From assembly GCA_016839165.1 (NCBI GenBank), contig CP069300.1, positions 2,666,001 through 2,730,000 on the forward strand: a DNA stretch of 64,000 nucleotides, in the 5' to 3' direction. The notes under the pieces are model-generated. The model saw only the letters and a program-made list of their open reading frames with translations. It did not search any database and was not told where the DNA came from. A program made the translations under genes and the position numbers. This document shows, piece after piece, positions 38,285 to 48,006 of the stretch (position 1 is its first letter; every line of letters begins with the position of its first letter). Origin of the DNA: Bradyrhizobium sp. PSBB068 (lineage in GTDB: Bacteria > Pseudomonadota > Alphaproteobacteria > Rhizobiales > Xanthobacteraceae).

Positions 38285-39451
38285 CTACTGCTTCTTCTGC
38301 TGGATGAAGGTCGGGCCGACCGTGCGGATCTGGCCGTCGCTCGCGGGCGCGGCCGGCGCCGTGGTGGCGTCAGCGGCGGCAGGCTGCTGTTGAGCTGTCG
38401 CTGCCGGCACGCCCTTCTTGCCGGCGGCAGCCTTGGTCTGGGCGCGCTGCTGCATCTTCCGCGCGCTCTCCTCGGTGACGATGATGTCGCCCTGCTGCGC
38501 AGCCGCCGACTGGTCGTCGACCGCCTTCAACGCCTCGGCCCAGCTCTGGCCGGCCGCCCTGCACGAGCAGGACGGATTGAACTCGGTGCGGTACTTGAAG
38601 GCGTTCGGCAGCGACGAGTAGGACTGGCCGCTGATCGAGACCGCCTGGTTGATGTCTTCGCCGGGATTACGGTAGGCGAACAGGCTGGCCTCCGCGGCCG
38701 GGCACTGCGCCTTGCAGACCTGCTCGTCGGCGGCAAAGCGCGCCTGCGTGGTTGCGAACGAGATCGGGAAATAGGCGCCGTCGCAGGTGCGGACGCAGAC
38801 GGTGCGGAAGGTGCCGGACTGTCCGGCATATTGCGCGTCGGGCGGGGGCAGCGGATTGCCGGGATTGCCGCCACCGCCGCCGCCGAACAGGTTCTCGATG
38901 AAATTGCCGGGGCCGCGCGCAGCCGCCGCGGCGTATTGCGGGCCGCAATTGTTCTGCGCCAGCGCGGTCAAGACCGAGCGGCGCTGGTTCTCGCGGTCGG
39001 CGCCGCCGAGGCCGCCGGTGCGCAGCCGCTCGAGATTGGCGGTCATCTGGTCGAGATTGGCGCGCATCTGCTGGATCTGGTTGTTGACCGGACCGCACTG
39101 CGCCGAATTGTTGTTGAACAGAGACAAGAACCCGGAGCTGTCGCAGCCCATGCGCCGCGCCTGCGCCGTCACCCGATCGAGCTCGCCCTGCTGCCGGGTT
39201 GCCGCATCCTGGTAGCGGCGGATCTGCTCGTCCCGTGCCGGATCGCCGCTGCCGCCGCCGCGATCGATCGCCGCCAGCTGGCCCTCGAGCCGCGCGCACA
39301 TCGGGTTGGCCTGCGGCGCGCCTTGCGGAGCCGGGCCGGGCGGACCCGGGGGGACCTGCGCCAAGGCATGCGTCGCGGGCAGGGCGATGCCGGCCAGCAG
39401 GGCGCAAGTCAAAAACCAGCGGAAGAAGCGAGAACGGGAGCTATTGGGCAT
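38285..39451 (-). CDS. Secreted DUF2865 protein
   Basis: 388 residues with a signal peptide (cleaved near HALAQ) and a Pro/Gly/Ala-rich start. The central part has a coiled region (RNQIQQMRANLDQMTANLERL in part) and a Cys-bearing domain with VCVRTCDGAYFPISF, CKAQCPAAEASLF and CSCRAAG, the DUF2865 core found in rhizobial exported proteins. A Gly-run and Ala/Gln-rich tail follow. Periplasmic or surface-linked; function unknown. It is convergent with nadE, 3 bp apart. Confidence 0.8.
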   Translation of the reverse strand: MPNSSRSRFFRWFLTCALLAGIALPATHALAQVPPGPPGPAPQGAPQANPMCARLEGQLAAIDRGGGSGDPARDEQIRRYQDAATRQQGELDRVTAQARRMGCDSSGFLSLFNNNSAQCGPVNNQIQQMRANLDQMTANLERLRTGGLGGADRENQRRSVLTALAQNNCGPQYAAAAARGPGNFIENLFGGGGGGNPGNPLPPPDAQYAGQSGTFRTVCVRTCDGAYFPISFATTQARFAADEQVCKAQCPAAEASLFAYRNPGEDINQAVSISGQSYSSLPNAFKYRTEFNPSCSCRAAGQSWAEALKAVDDQSAAAQQGDIIVTEESARKMQQRAQTKAAAGKKGVPAATAQQQPAAADATTAPAAPASDGQIRTVGPTFIQQKKQ

Positions 39452-39590
39452 ATCCGGCCATTAGAACGACGCCGCGCGGCGAGCAACGCCAAGCGCAGGC
39501 AAGGCCGTGCAATAGCCTTTTCTCGGGGCAGCGTCACGTCGTTTCCGGGGCGCCGGTGTGGCAATAACCCCGTTTATCCAGCGGCTTGGC

Positions 39591-39899
39591 TCAGCGCTGG
39601 CAGGTGATGGCGACGTATTCGCCGCAGCTATTGCCGGTGCATTTGGCGTTCGCGGCATGCGGAACCGCGCCGGTGATCTCGTCGGGATCGACGCGGCGGT
39701 AATTGCTCGCCTGCGCAAAATCGCGTGAGCGGCAGTAGGCGCGGGCGGCGGAGGCGCCGCAACGGTCGCCGCGGGCGATGCACTGGTCGATGCCGTAGCC
39801 GTCGGCCTCGTTAGCGATGATGAAAACCCGGCTGTCGGCCAGCGCGGCCGAGGCGACAAGGACAAACGTGCAGGCAATCAATGCTGAAATGGGCCGCAT
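39591..39899 (-). CDS. Small secreted Cys-rich protein
   Basis: 102 residues with a signal peptide (MRPISALIACTFVLVAS, cleavage near ALA). The mature domain of about 80 residues has six Cys (DQCIARGDRC, AYCRSRDF, KCTGNSCGEY, ITCQR), probably three disulfides. I recognise the type as a Bradyrhizobium secreted protein of unknown role, but no domain name. Located 139 bp upstream of the DUF2865 gene on the same strand. Confidence 0.65.
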   Translation of the reverse strand: MRPISALIACTFVLVASAALADSRVFIIANEADGYGIDQCIARGDRCGASAARAYCRSRDFAQASNYRRVDPDEITGAVPHAANAKCTGNSCGEYVAITCQR

Positions 39900-40066
39900 G
39901 GTGCACCGATGATATGGCGGGGAATCCGCTGGCCCTCCCGTACGCTCAATTCCTTAATAATGATTAACCATGAAGGCGTTGGCGTGATTTCGGTAGAGGG
40001 CGGGCCGCAAATCACCCGAAAACAGCCCCTTGACGCGATAAGGGGGCCGTGAGAGATGGTGGAACC

Positions 40067-40117
40067 ATGAACGGCCACCTCGCCATCTGCAGCATTTGCC
40101 GCGAGATTATGAGCTAG
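40067..40117 (+). CDS. Possible 16-residue leader peptide with two Cys codons before cysS
   Basis: ATG 40067, preceded by GGTGGA, opens MNGHLAICSICREIMS and stops at 40115-40117, 77 bp before cysS. Cys is rare in proteins, and two Cys in 16 residues upstream of the Cys-tRNA synthetase gene is what a transcription-attenuation leader would look like. Small hairpins follow (for example AGCG/CGCT at about 40116-40127 and TTCTCA/TGAGAA near 40143-40160). CTTGAC (about 40030-40035) could be a -35 element. No strong T-tract terminator was seen, so this is a candidate only. Confidence 0.35.
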   Translation: MNGHLAICSICREIMS

Positions 40118-40194
40118 CGATTCGCTGGCTGAGGCCGTCTTTTCTCAATCGCCTGAGAATCACCGGACGCCTCGCCGCGAGGAACAGGTGATCC

Positions 40195-41610
40195 ATGGAT
40201 TTGCGCCTCTACGATACGCTGACCCGGGAGAAGCGGCCCCTCGTGCCGCTCGATGCCAACAATGTCCGCATGTATGCCTGCGGACCGACGGTCTACGACT
40301 TCGCCCATATCGGCAACGGCCGCGCGGCCATTGTCTTCGACGTGCTGTTCCGCGTGCTGGGCCATCGCTATGGCGCCGATCACGTCACCTATGTCCGCAA
40401 CATCACCGACGTCGACGACAAGATCAACGTCCGCGCCGCGCGGGACTATCCCGGCGTGCCGCTGAACGAGGCGATCCGCAAGGTTACCGAGCTGACCTAT
40501 CAGCAGTACCAGGACGACGTCACGGCGCTCGGCTGCTTGGCCCCGACGGTGCAGCCGCGCGCGACCGAGCACATCCCGGAGATGCGCGCGATCATCGAGA
40601 AGCTGGTCGCCGGCGGCTTCGCCTATGTCGCCGAGGATCATGTGCTGTTCTCGCCGCAGGCGATGAACGCGGCCAATTCGGTGCTGCCGCGCTACGGCTC
40701 GCTGTCGAAGCGCTCGCTCGACGAGATGATCGCCGGCGCCCGCGTCGACGTCGCGCCCTACAAGCGCGACAACACCGACTTCGTGCTCTGGAAGCCGTCG
40801 AAGCCGGGCGAGCCGTCCTGGCCGTCGCCGGCCGGCATTGCGGTCGAGGGCCGGCCAGGCTGGCACATCGAGTGCTCGGCGATGGCCTGGAAGCATCTCG
40901 GCGAGAAGTTCGACATTCATGGCGGCGGCATCGATCTGGTGTTCCCGCACCATGAGAACGAGCTCGCCCAGACTTGCTGCGCGTTCCACACCGACCGTAT
41001 GGCCAATGTCTGGATGCACAACGGCTTCCTGCAGATCGAGAGCGAGAAGATGTCGAAGTCGCTCGGCAACTTCTTCACGATCCGCGATCTCCTGGCCGAT
41101 TGGCCCGGCGAGGTGCTGCGGCTCAGCATGCTCAAGACGCATTATCGTTCGCCGCTCGACTGGACGCTGAAGAGCGCGGAAGAGAGCGCGAAGACGCTCG
41201 ACGACTGGTACGCGGTTGCGGCCGATGCCGAGCCCGGCGCGCCGTCGCAGGCCATGGTCGAGGCGCTCTACGACGATCTCAACACGGCGCAGGCGATGGC
41301 CGTGCTGCATGGCCTGCGCAGCGCATCGTCGAGCAGCGAGCAGAGTCGCAGGGAATTTGCCGGCTCGCTGCGGTTGCTCGGTTTCCTGTCCGAGAGCGCG
41401 GCGGCCTGGGAGGGCCGCAAGCGGCAAGCGAGCGGCGTCGATGCGGCGGCCGTCGAGGCGCTGATCGCCGAGCGCACGGCGGCGCGGGCGCGGAAGGATT
41501 TCAAGGAGTCGGACCGGATCCGTGATCAGCTCGCCGCGATGGGGGTGGCGATCAAGGATGGCAAGGACGCCGACGGCAAACCAGTGACCACCTGGGAGGT
41601 CGCGCGATGA
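40195..41610 (+). CDS. cysS: Cysteinyl-tRNA synthetase
   Basis: 471 residues from ATG 40195. Class I synthetase: zinc-ligand Cys29 in [15 protein letters not shown], with the HIGH-type motif as HIGN at 38-41, zinc site residues GWHIECSAM and HHENELAQ, and KMSKS at 285-289. It charges tRNA-Cys. It overlaps the following GNAT gene by four bases and, through it, cimA. A possible Cys leader peptide lies upstream. Confidence 0.97.
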   Translation: MDLRLYDTLTREKRPLVPLDANNVRMYACGPTVYDFAHIGNGRAAIVFDVLFRVLGHRYGADHVTYVRNITDVDDKINVRAARDYPGVPLNEAIRKVTELTYQQYQDDVTALGCLAPTVQPRATEHIPEMRAIIEKLVAGGFAYVAEDHVLFSPQAMNAANSVLPRYGSLSKRSLDEMIAGARVDVAPYKRDNTDFVLWKPSKPGEPSWPSPAGIAVEGRPGWHIECSAMAWKHLGEKFDIHGGGIDLVFPHHENELAQTCCAFHTDRMANVWMHNGFLQIESEKMSKSLGNFFTIRDLLADWPGEVLRLSMLKTHYRSPLDWTLKSAEESAKTLDDWYAVAADAEPGAPSQAMVEALYDDLNTAQAMAVLHGLRSASSSSEQSRREFAGSLRLLGFLSESAAAWEGRKRQASGVDAAAVEALIAERTAARARKDFKESDRIRDQLAAMGVAIKDGKDADGKPVTTWEVAR

Positions 41611-42113
41611 GCCGCTCCGCACCCGCGTTGCGCCCCTATCTGCCTGATGACGCGCCGTTGCTGGCGGCGATCTTCGCGGCCTCGATCATGGACCTGACCG
41701 GCGACGATTACAGCGAGGCGCAGCAGGAAGCTTGGGCGGCGGCTGCCGACGACGAGGCAGCGTTCGGCAAGAAGCTTGCCGGCCAGCTGACGCTGATTGC
41801 GACGTTGCAGGGCGCGCCTGTCGGCTTCGCCTCGCTGAAGGGCGCCGATCACATCGACATGCTCTATGTGCATCCGAGTGCGGTCGGGCAGGGTGTCGGT
41901 GCCGCGCTGTGCGATGCATTGGAAAAGATCGCAAGCGCCCGCGGCACCAAGATCCTGAAGGTCGATGTCAGCGACACCGCGCTCGAATTCTTCCGCAAGC
42001 GCGGCTATGTCGCACAGCAGCGCAATTCGGTCACCATCGGCGACGAGTGGCTCGCCAACACCACGATGCAGAAGACGCTCGACGGCGTCGCCGCGCCCGG
42101 AGGGCACGCATGA
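41607..42113 (+). CDS. GNAT family N-acetyltransferase
   Basis: 168 residues; its ATG overlaps the cysS stop (ATGA at 41607-41610) and its stop overlaps the cimA start. The acetyl-CoA-binding core is [20 protein letters not shown], with the Q-G-V-G-A loop, followed by [18 protein letters not shown]. GNATs of this kind modify small molecules or protein N-termini. The substrate is unknown, but coupling with cysS and cimA suggests a conserved operon. Confidence 0.85.
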   Translation: MSRSAPALRPYLPDDAPLLAAIFAASIMDLTGDDYSEAQQEAWAAAADDEAAFGKKLAGQLTLIATLQGAPVGFASLKGADHIDMLYVHPSAVGQGVGAALCDALEKIASARGTKILKVDVSDTALEFFRKRGYVAQQRNSVTIGDEWLANTTMQKTLDGVAAPGGHA

Positions 42114-43708
42114 GCCGCGAGCGCCTCTATCTGTTCGACACCACGCTGCGCGACGGCGCGCAGACCAACGGCGTCGACTTCACGCTGCAGGACAAGCAGG
42201 TGATCGCGGGCATGCTCGACGCGCTCGGCATCGACTATGTCGAGGGCGGTTATCCCGGCGCCAATCCGACCGATACCGAGTTCTTCAGCAGGAAGCCCGC
42301 GTTCGATCATGCGCGCTTCACCGCGTTCGGCATGACGCGGCGGCCGGGCCGCTCGGCCTCGAACGATCCGGGGCTCGCCGGCATCCTCGAGGCCAAGGCG
42401 GACGCGATCTGCTTCGTCGCAAAATCCTCCGCCTACCAGGTCCGGGTTGCGCTCGAGACCACCAATGAGGAGAATCTCGCCTCGATCCGCGACAGCGTCG
42501 CGGCCGCCAAGGCGATCGGCCGCGAGGTGATGGTCGACTGCGAGCATTTCTTCGACGGCTACAAGGAGAACCGCGACTATGCGCTCGCCTGCGCGACGGC
42601 GGCCTATCAGGCCGGCGCGCGCTGGGTGGTGCTGTGCGACACCAATGGCGGCACCATGCCGCATGAGATCGAAACCATCGTTGCTGATGTCGTCACGCAG
42701 GTGCCCGGCGCTCACGTCGGCATCCACGCCCATAACGACACCGAGCAGGCGGTCGCCAACTCGCTCGCCGCGGTGCGTGCCGGCGCGCGGCAGATCCAGG
42801 GCACGCTCAATGGCCTTGGTGAGCGCTGCGGCAATGCCAATCTCTGCTCGCTGATCCCGACCCTGAAGCTGAAGCAGGAGTTCGCCGAGAAGTTCGAGAT
42901 CGGCGTCACCACCGAGAAGATGGCGACGCTGATGAAGGTGTCGCGCACGCTCGACGACATGCTGAACCGCGCGCCGAACCGTCACGCGGCCTATGTCGGC
43001 GAGAGCGCTTTCGTGACCAAGACCGGAATCCATGCCTCGGCTGTCATGAAGGATCCGCAGACCTATGAGCATGTGCTTCCGGAGACTGTCGGCAACCACC
43101 GCAAGGTGCTGGTCTCGGATCAGGCCGGTCGTTCCAACGTGATGGCCGAGCTCGACCGCGCCGGCATCGTTTACGACAAGACCGACCCGCGGCTGACGCG
43201 GCTGGTCGAGGAGTTGAAGGAGCGCGAGGCCGCGGGGTTCGCCTATGAATCCGCCAACGCATCCTTCGATTTGCTGGCGCGCCGCACGCTCGGCAAGGTA
43301 CCGGAATATTTTAAGGTCGAGCAGTTCGACGTCAATGTCGAGCAGCGCTACAACGCCAACGGCCAGCGTGTGACCGTGGCGCTCGCGGTGGTGAAGGTCG
43401 ATGTCGACGGCGAGCATCTGATCTCGGCCGCCGAAGGCAATGGCCCGGTCAATGCGCTCGACGTCGCGCTGCGCAAGGACCTCGGCAAGTACCAGAAGTA
43501 CATCGATGGCCTGAAGCTGATCGACTACCGCGTGCGTATCCTCAATGGCGGCACCGAGGCGGTCACGCGGGTTCTGATCGAAAGCGAGGACGAGACCGGC
43601 GAGAGCTGGACCACGGTCGGCGTCTCGCCCAATATCATCGACGCCTCGTTCCAGGCGCTGATGGATTCGGTGTTCTACAAGCTGGTGAAGTCGGGCGCGC
43701 CGGCGTGA
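42110..43708 (+). CDS. cimA: Citramalate synthase
   Basis: 532 residues from ATG 42110. The N-terminal TIM barrel has LFDTTLRDGAQ (metal-binding Asp), the HXH motif HIHAHNDTEQA in the form GIHAHNDTE, and NGLGERCGNANL. A LeuA-type dimerisation and regulatory domain follows (about 400-530). The citramalate synthase subfamily (CimA) makes (R)-citramalate from pyruvate and acetyl-CoA for isoleucine synthesis; the sequence fits this type rather than LeuA or NifV. Third gene of the cysS-GNAT-cimA operon. Confidence 0.88.
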   Translation: MSRERLYLFDTTLRDGAQTNGVDFTLQDKQVIAGMLDALGIDYVEGGYPGANPTDTEFFSRKPAFDHARFTAFGMTRRPGRSASNDPGLAGILEAKADAICFVAKSSAYQVRVALETTNEENLASIRDSVAAAKAIGREVMVDCEHFFDGYKENRDYALACATAAYQAGARWVVLCDTNGGTMPHEIETIVADVVTQVPGAHVGIHAHNDTEQAVANSLAAVRAGARQIQGTLNGLGERCGNANLCSLIPTLKLKQEFAEKFEIGVTTEKMATLMKVSRTLDDMLNRAPNRHAAYVGESAFVTKTGIHASAVMKDPQTYEHVLPETVGNHRKVLVSDQAGRSNVMAELDRAGIVYDKTDPRLTRLVEELKEREAAGFAYESANASFDLLARRTLGKVPEYFKVEQFDVNVEQRYNANGQRVTVALAVVKVDVDGEHLISAAEGNGPVNALDVALRKDLGKYQKYIDGLKLIDYRVRILNGGTEAVTRVLIESEDETGESWTTVGVSPNIIDASFQALMDSVFYKLVKSGAPA

Positions 43709-43731
43709 GTGAACGACAAACAACGCACAGC

Positions 43732-43816
43732 CGTCATTGCGAGGAGCGATAGCGGCGAAGTAATCCATGCCTCCACGTGCGGCGCGATGGATTGCTTCGT
43801 CTCGTTCGCAATGACG
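43732..43816. repeat. Palindromic repeat, CGTCATTGC...GCAATGACG type
   Basis: CGTCATTGC (43732-43740) and GCAATGACG (43808-43816) are inverted ends. Inner AATCCATGC and GATGGATT add pairing. This is a common interspersed repeat of Bradyrhizobium and related genomes. It lies between cimA and the VOC gene. Confidence 0.75.
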
Positions 43817-43830
43817 AGGGAGAACGGCAC

Positions 43831-44208
43831 ATGATCGACCACGTCTCCGTCGGCGTCCGCGATCTCGAGCGCGCGGCGCGGTTCTACGAGCCGACGCTGG
43901 CCGCGCTCGGCCTGAACCGTCTCGTCACGCGGCCGGCGACGATCGGCTTCGGCAAGGCCTATCCCGAATTCTGGATCAATCTGCGCGCCACGATGGCGCA
44001 CGTCGCACATGAGAGCGGCACCCATATCTGCCTGCGTGCGAAGACCACCACTGAAGTCGATGCCTTCCACGCCGCCGCGCTGGCCTCCGGCGGCCTGTCC
44101 GATGGCCCGCCCGGCCTGCGTCCGCACGACCGCGTGCGCTACTATGCGGCTTTCGTGCTCGACCCCGACGGCAACCGGATCGAGGCGGTGACGTTTCCGA
44201 GCGCGTGA
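43831..44208 (+). CDS. VOC family protein
   Basis: 125 residues from ATG 43831. N-terminal MIDHVSVGVRDLERAARFYEP and C-terminal FVLDPDGNRIEAV frame a two-repeat VOC fold, with possible metal residues His4, the His in GTHICLRA and Glu near the end. Related proteins are annotated as glyoxalase or extradiol dioxygenase-like. It lies between two intergenic repeats, with GAGGGAG 10 bp upstream as ribosome-binding site. Confidence 0.82.
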   Translation: MIDHVSVGVRDLERAARFYEPTLAALGLNRLVTRPATIGFGKAYPEFWINLRATMAHVAHESGTHICLRAKTTTEVDAFHAAALASGGLSDGPPGLRPHDRVRYYAAFVLDPDGNRIEAVTFPSA

Positions 44209-44221
44209 GCGAGGCTGAACC

Positions 44222-44344
44222 CGTCGTCCTGAGGTGCGAGCCTTGCGGCGCAATTGCGCCGCTGGGCGAGCCTCGAAGGGCGAACGGCCGCCAGCCGGGC
44301 CGTGCATGCTTCGAGACGCGCGTTCCGCGCTCCTCAGCATGACG
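44222..44344. repeat. Interspersed repeat, CGTCCTGAGG...CTCAGCATGACGG type
   Basis: A 123-bp element with inverted ends CGTCGTCCTGAGG and CCTCAGCATGACGG and inner arms (GAGCCTCGAAGG and CTTCGAGACGCG). A second copy at 48909-49034 is split by an insertion sequence. Confidence 0.75.
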
Positions 44345-44369
44345 GGAACAATTTAGCGCGTTCGAGCGA

Positions 44370-44975
44370 TCACAGCCGCCGTGCCACTTCGGGGGCCAGC
44401 TCCTTCGCGGCGGCCGGCTTGCCGGCTACTGCGGAACGCAGCCGCGGCAGGATGTCGTCGACACGGTCGGCCATCAGGACGTTGATCGGCAATGTCGGGC
44501 GGATGAACTCCGTCGTGCGCATATGGCTCAAGAGCGAGAGCAGGGGCTCCCAGAAGTTGTCGATATTGGCGAGCAGGATCGGCTTGGAGTGACGGCCGAG
44601 CTGCTGCCAGGTCAGCTGCTCGACCAGTTCCTCCAGCGTGCCGATGCCGCCGGGCAGCGCAACGAACGCATCAGAGTGCTCGAACATCAGGCGCTTGCGC
44701 TCGTGCATGTCGGGCGTGACGATCATCTCCTGGACCGAGGTCAGCGCATTCTCGCGCGCCCGCAGGAACTCCGGGATGATGCCGGTCACCGAGCCGCCAT
44801 GGTCGAGCGTGGACTTTGCGACCGCGCCCATCAGGCCGATCGAGCCGCCGCCATAGACCAGGCGCACGTTGTTTTCGGCAAAGGCCTTGCCGAGCGCGAC
44901 GGCAGCTTCAACGAAGCGGGGATTGTTACCGGGGCCGGAGCCGCAATAAACACAGACGGTCTTGATTTGGTTCAT
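44370..44975 (-). CDS. LOG-family Rossmann protein (TIGR00730), cytokinin-activating-type phosphoribohydrolase
   Basis: 201 residues from ATG 44975. LVYGGGSIGLMG at about 40-50 and ALPGGIGTLEEL (PGGxGTxxE, 108-116) with HERKRLMF just before are the LOG/YvdD signature. Members cleave nucleoside 5'-monophosphates to base plus ribose-5-phosphate, including cytokinin ribosides. The older label lysine decarboxylase is incorrect for this family. It is divergent from the ABC exporter at 45189. Confidence 0.85.
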   Translation of the reverse strand: MNQIKTVCVYCGSGPGNNPRFVEAAVALGKAFAENNVRLVYGGGSIGLMGAVAKSTLDHGGSVTGIIPEFLRARENALTSVQEMIVTPDMHERKRLMFEHSDAFVALPGGIGTLEELVEQLTWQQLGRHSKPILLANIDNFWEPLLSLLSHMRTTEFIRPTLPINVLMADRVDDILPRLRSAVAGKPAAAKELAPEVARRL

Positions 44976-45188
44976 ACGTTCCTTGTGGCACTGCAGCGTA
45001 AACAGGGTCAAGACTCCCATATGGGGATTGAGAGCCAAAAAATCCCGTAAATTCCCGCGAATCGCGAACAATTTTCGTCATAAGCCTGTACGCCGCGTTC
45101 AAACGATCTATATGACGGGCACAATGGCAAATCGTGGAAAAGATGTGGCAGCGCGCCGGCGCGCCATGACGGCGAGAGCGGGATCCTG

Positions 45189-47177
45189 ATGGTGCCGCCG
45201 CAACAGAGGATGACCGCTGGCGGAGAGCCCACGGCCGCGACGACGCCCGCCGAGAAGGGCACGCTGGTCGGGACCCTGGTTCATCTCTGGCCCTACATCT
45301 GGCCGGGCGATCGCGCCGATCTGAAGATGCGCGTGATCTGGTCGGTGGTGCTGCTGCTGTTCGCCAAGCTCGCGACGCTGTCGGTGCCGTTCACCTTCAA
45401 ATGGGCGATCGATGCGCTGAACGGCGCGGGCTCGGCTCCGGTCGAGTCGTCGAACTGGGTGCTGTGGCTGATCGCCTCGCCGGTGCTGATGACGATCAGC
45501 TATGGCGCGGTGCGCGTCATCATGGCTGTGCTGACGCAGTGGCGCGACGGCATCTTCGCCCGCGTTGCGATGCATGCGGTGCGGCGGCTCGCCTACATCA
45601 CCTTCGTCCACATGCACGAGCTGTCGCTGCGCTTCCATCTGGAGCGCAAGACCGGCGGCCTGACTCGCGTGCTGGAGCGCGGCCGCTCCGGCATCGAGAC
45701 CATCGTGCGGATGGTGATCCTGCAGCTGATCCCGACCATCGTCGAGGTCACGCTGCTGGCGGCGGTCTTGCTCTGGCAGTTCGACTGGCGCTACGTGCTC
45801 GCGGTGCTGATCACGGTCGTGGTGTTCATGCACTACACCTACGTCGCGACCGAGTGGCGGATCGAGATCCGCCGCAAGATGAACGATTCCGACACCGAGG
45901 CGAACACCAAGGCGATCGACTCGCTGCTCAACTACGAGACGGTGAAGTATTTCGGCGCCGAGGAGCGCGAGGCGAGGCGCTACGACCGCTCGATGGAGCG
46001 CTACGAGCAAGCCAGCGTGAAGACCTATACTTCGCTCGCCGTGCTCAACACCGGGCAGGCGATCATCTTCACCGCCGGCCTCACCGCGACCATGCTGATG
46101 TGCGCGTTCGGCATCCGCAACGGCACCCACACGGTCGGCGATTTCGTGCTGATCAACTCGATGATGATCCAGCTCTATCAGCCGCTGAACTTCATGGGCA
46201 TGGTGTATCGCGAGATCAAGCAGGCGATCATCGACATCGAGAAGATGTTCGACGTGCTGGCGCGCGATCCCGAGGTGAAGGACGTGCCGGGCGCCAAGCC
46301 GCTCGCGGTGTCCGCCGGCAGCGTGCGCTTCGAGGATGTCCGGTTCGCCTACGAGCCCGATCGGCAAATCTTGAAAGGCTTGAGTTTCGAGGTGCCGGCC
46401 GGCAAGACGGTTGCGATCGTCGGTCCGTCCGGTGCCGGCAAGTCGACGATCTCCCGGCTCTTGTTCCGGCTCTACGACGTATCGAGCGGCCGCATCCTGA
46501 TCGATGGCCAGGACATCAAGACCGTGACCCAGGCCTCGCTGCGACAGGCGATCGGCATGGTGCCGCAGGACACCGTGCTGTTCAACGACACCATCCGCTA
46601 CAACATCCGCTACGGCCGCTGGGATGCCGGTGACGACGAGGTGGAGGAGGCGGCGCGCCTTGCGCAGATCGACGGCTTCATCCGGATGTCGCCGCAGGGT
46701 TACGAGACCCAGGTCGGCGAGCGCGGCCTGAAGCTCTCCGGCGGCGAGAAGCAGCGCGTCGCGATCGCGCGCACCGTCTTGAAGGCACCGCCGATCCTGG
46801 TGCTGGACGAGGCGACCTCCGCGCTCGACAGCCACACCGAGGCCGAAATCCAGGGCGCGCTGGAGCGGGTGTCGCGCAACCGCACCTCGCTGGTGATCGC
46901 GCACCGGCTGTCGACCATCGTCGGCGCCGATGAGATCATCGTGCTGGACCAGGGCCGGATCGCCGAGCGCGGCACCCACGCGCGGCTTTTGGCCGCCGAC
47001 GGCCTCTACGCCAGCATGTGGAACCGGCAGCGCGAGGCCGAGGAGGCCCGCGAACGGCTCGCCCAGGTCGATGACGACGGCACGGCGCCGAATCGCCTGC
47101 CGCCGGCGGTCACTGAATCCTCACAGGATTCCAGCCCCGTTGCGGGTGAGAAGCCCTTGCCGACCGCCGCGGAATAG
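45189..47177 (+). CDS. Atm1-type ABC exporter (fused permease/ATPase)
   Basis: 662 residues from ATG 45189. Six membrane helices (about 45-340) include the Atm1/HMT1 marks [20 protein letters not shown] in two pieces and [17 protein letters not shown], also in pieces. The ATPase has [22 protein letters not shown] and [12 protein letters not shown]. Atm1-class pumps export glutathione-bound sulfur/Fe-S intermediates or metal-glutathione complexes. A Pro/Glu-rich tail of about 40 residues follows. Divergent from the LOG gene. psd and pssA follow on the same strand. Confidence 0.9.
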   Translation: MVPPQQRMTAGGEPTAATTPAEKGTLVGTLVHLWPYIWPGDRADLKMRVIWSVVLLLFAKLATLSVPFTFKWAIDALNGAGSAPVESSNWVLWLIASPVLMTISYGAVRVIMAVLTQWRDGIFARVAMHAVRRLAYITFVHMHELSLRFHLERKTGGLTRVLERGRSGIETIVRMVILQLIPTIVEVTLLAAVLLWQFDWRYVLAVLITVVVFMHYTYVATEWRIEIRRKMNDSDTEANTKAIDSLLNYETVKYFGAEEREARRYDRSMERYEQASVKTYTSLAVLNTGQAIIFTAGLTATMLMCAFGIRNGTHTVGDFVLINSMMIQLYQPLNFMGMVYREIKQAIIDIEKMFDVLARDPEVKDVPGAKPLAVSAGSVRFEDVRFAYEPDRQILKGLSFEVPAGKTVAIVGPSGAGKSTISRLLFRLYDVSSGRILIDGQDIKTVTQASLRQAIGMVPQDTVLFNDTIRYNIRYGRWDAGDDEVEEAARLAQIDGFIRMSPQGYETQVGERGLKLSGGEKQRVAIARTVLKAPPILVLDEATSALDSHTEAEIQGALERVSRNRTSLVIAHRLSTIVGADEIIVLDQGRIAERGTHARLLAADGLYASMWNRQREAEEARERLAQVDDDGTAPNRLPPAVTESSQDSSPVAGEKPLPTAAE

Positions 47178-47230
47178 TCGATCTAGGGCGTCTCCCGCCA
47201 ACCGGGGCGGGGAAACCCAAGCGAGTTCTG

Positions 47231-47929
47231 ATGTCGATCGCCAATTCCATCCGCGCGCAGATCCCGCCGATCCACCCCGAGGGCTACCCCTTCATTGGCG
47301 GGTTCGCCCTTGCGAGCCTGATCCTGTTCTGGATCTGGACCCCGCTCGGCTGGATCGGGACGCTGCTCACGGTGTGGTGCGCGCTGTTCTTCCGCGATCC
47401 CGTGCGGGTGACGCCGCTGCGCGACGGCATCGTGGTGTCGCCGGCCGATGGCCGCGTCTCCATGGTGGTACAGGCGCTGCCGCCGGCCGAGCTCGGCCTT
47501 GGCGACAAGCCGCTGCCGCGGGTTTCGGTGTTCATGAGCGTGTTCAACTGCCATGTGAACCGCAGCCCGGTGGCCGGCCGCATCGACCGCATCGCCTACC
47601 GGCCGGGGGCCTTCATCAATGCCGAGCTCGACAAGGCGAGCGAGGACAATGAGCGCAATTCGCTGGTCATCTCCAGCTCAAACGGGCGGATCGGCGTGGT
47701 CCAGATCGCGGGCCTCGTGGCGCGCCGCATCGTCTGTTTCGTCAAGGAGGGGCAGTCGATCGGTGCCGGCGAGCGTTTCGGCCTGATCCGCTTCGGCTCG
47801 CGTCTCGACGTCTATTTGCCCGAGGGCACCAAGGCGCTGGTCTCCGAAGGCCAGACCGCGGTGGCGGGCGAGACGATCCTGGCGGATTTCCGCGGCGCCG
47901 ATCCGGGCCGCACCTACCGCGCCGATTAA
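47231..47929 (+). CDS. psd: Phosphatidylserine decarboxylase
   Basis: 232 residues, the short proenzyme form. One hydrophobic anchor ([19 protein letters not shown]), the conserved FFRDPVR and [23 protein letters not shown], and the self-cleaving RFGSRLD whose Ser becomes the pyruvoyl group. It converts phosphatidylserine to phosphatidylethanolamine in the inner membrane. pssA, the preceding step, lies 77 bp downstream. Confidence 0.95.
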   Translation: MSIANSIRAQIPPIHPEGYPFIGGFALASLILFWIWTPLGWIGTLLTVWCALFFRDPVRVTPLRDGIVVSPADGRVSMVVQALPPAELGLGDKPLPRVSVFMSVFNCHVNRSPVAGRIDRIAYRPGAFINAELDKASEDNERNSLVISSSNGRIGVVQIAGLVARRIVCFVKEGQSIGAGERFGLIRFGSRLDVYLPEGTKALVSEGQTAVAGETILADFRGADPGRTYRAD

Positions 47930-48006
47930 CGCTGTTTCGGCCGGTTGATCAGCCGGTTCCCGTGCCGATGGCGGAGCGGGGCCATGCTTGCTATATTTAT
48001 CGGACC

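Noticed and set aside
39953..39966. TTAA pair upstream of the small secreted protein gene at 39591
   Set aside because: Spacer is six bases, not the seven required for a CtrA box.
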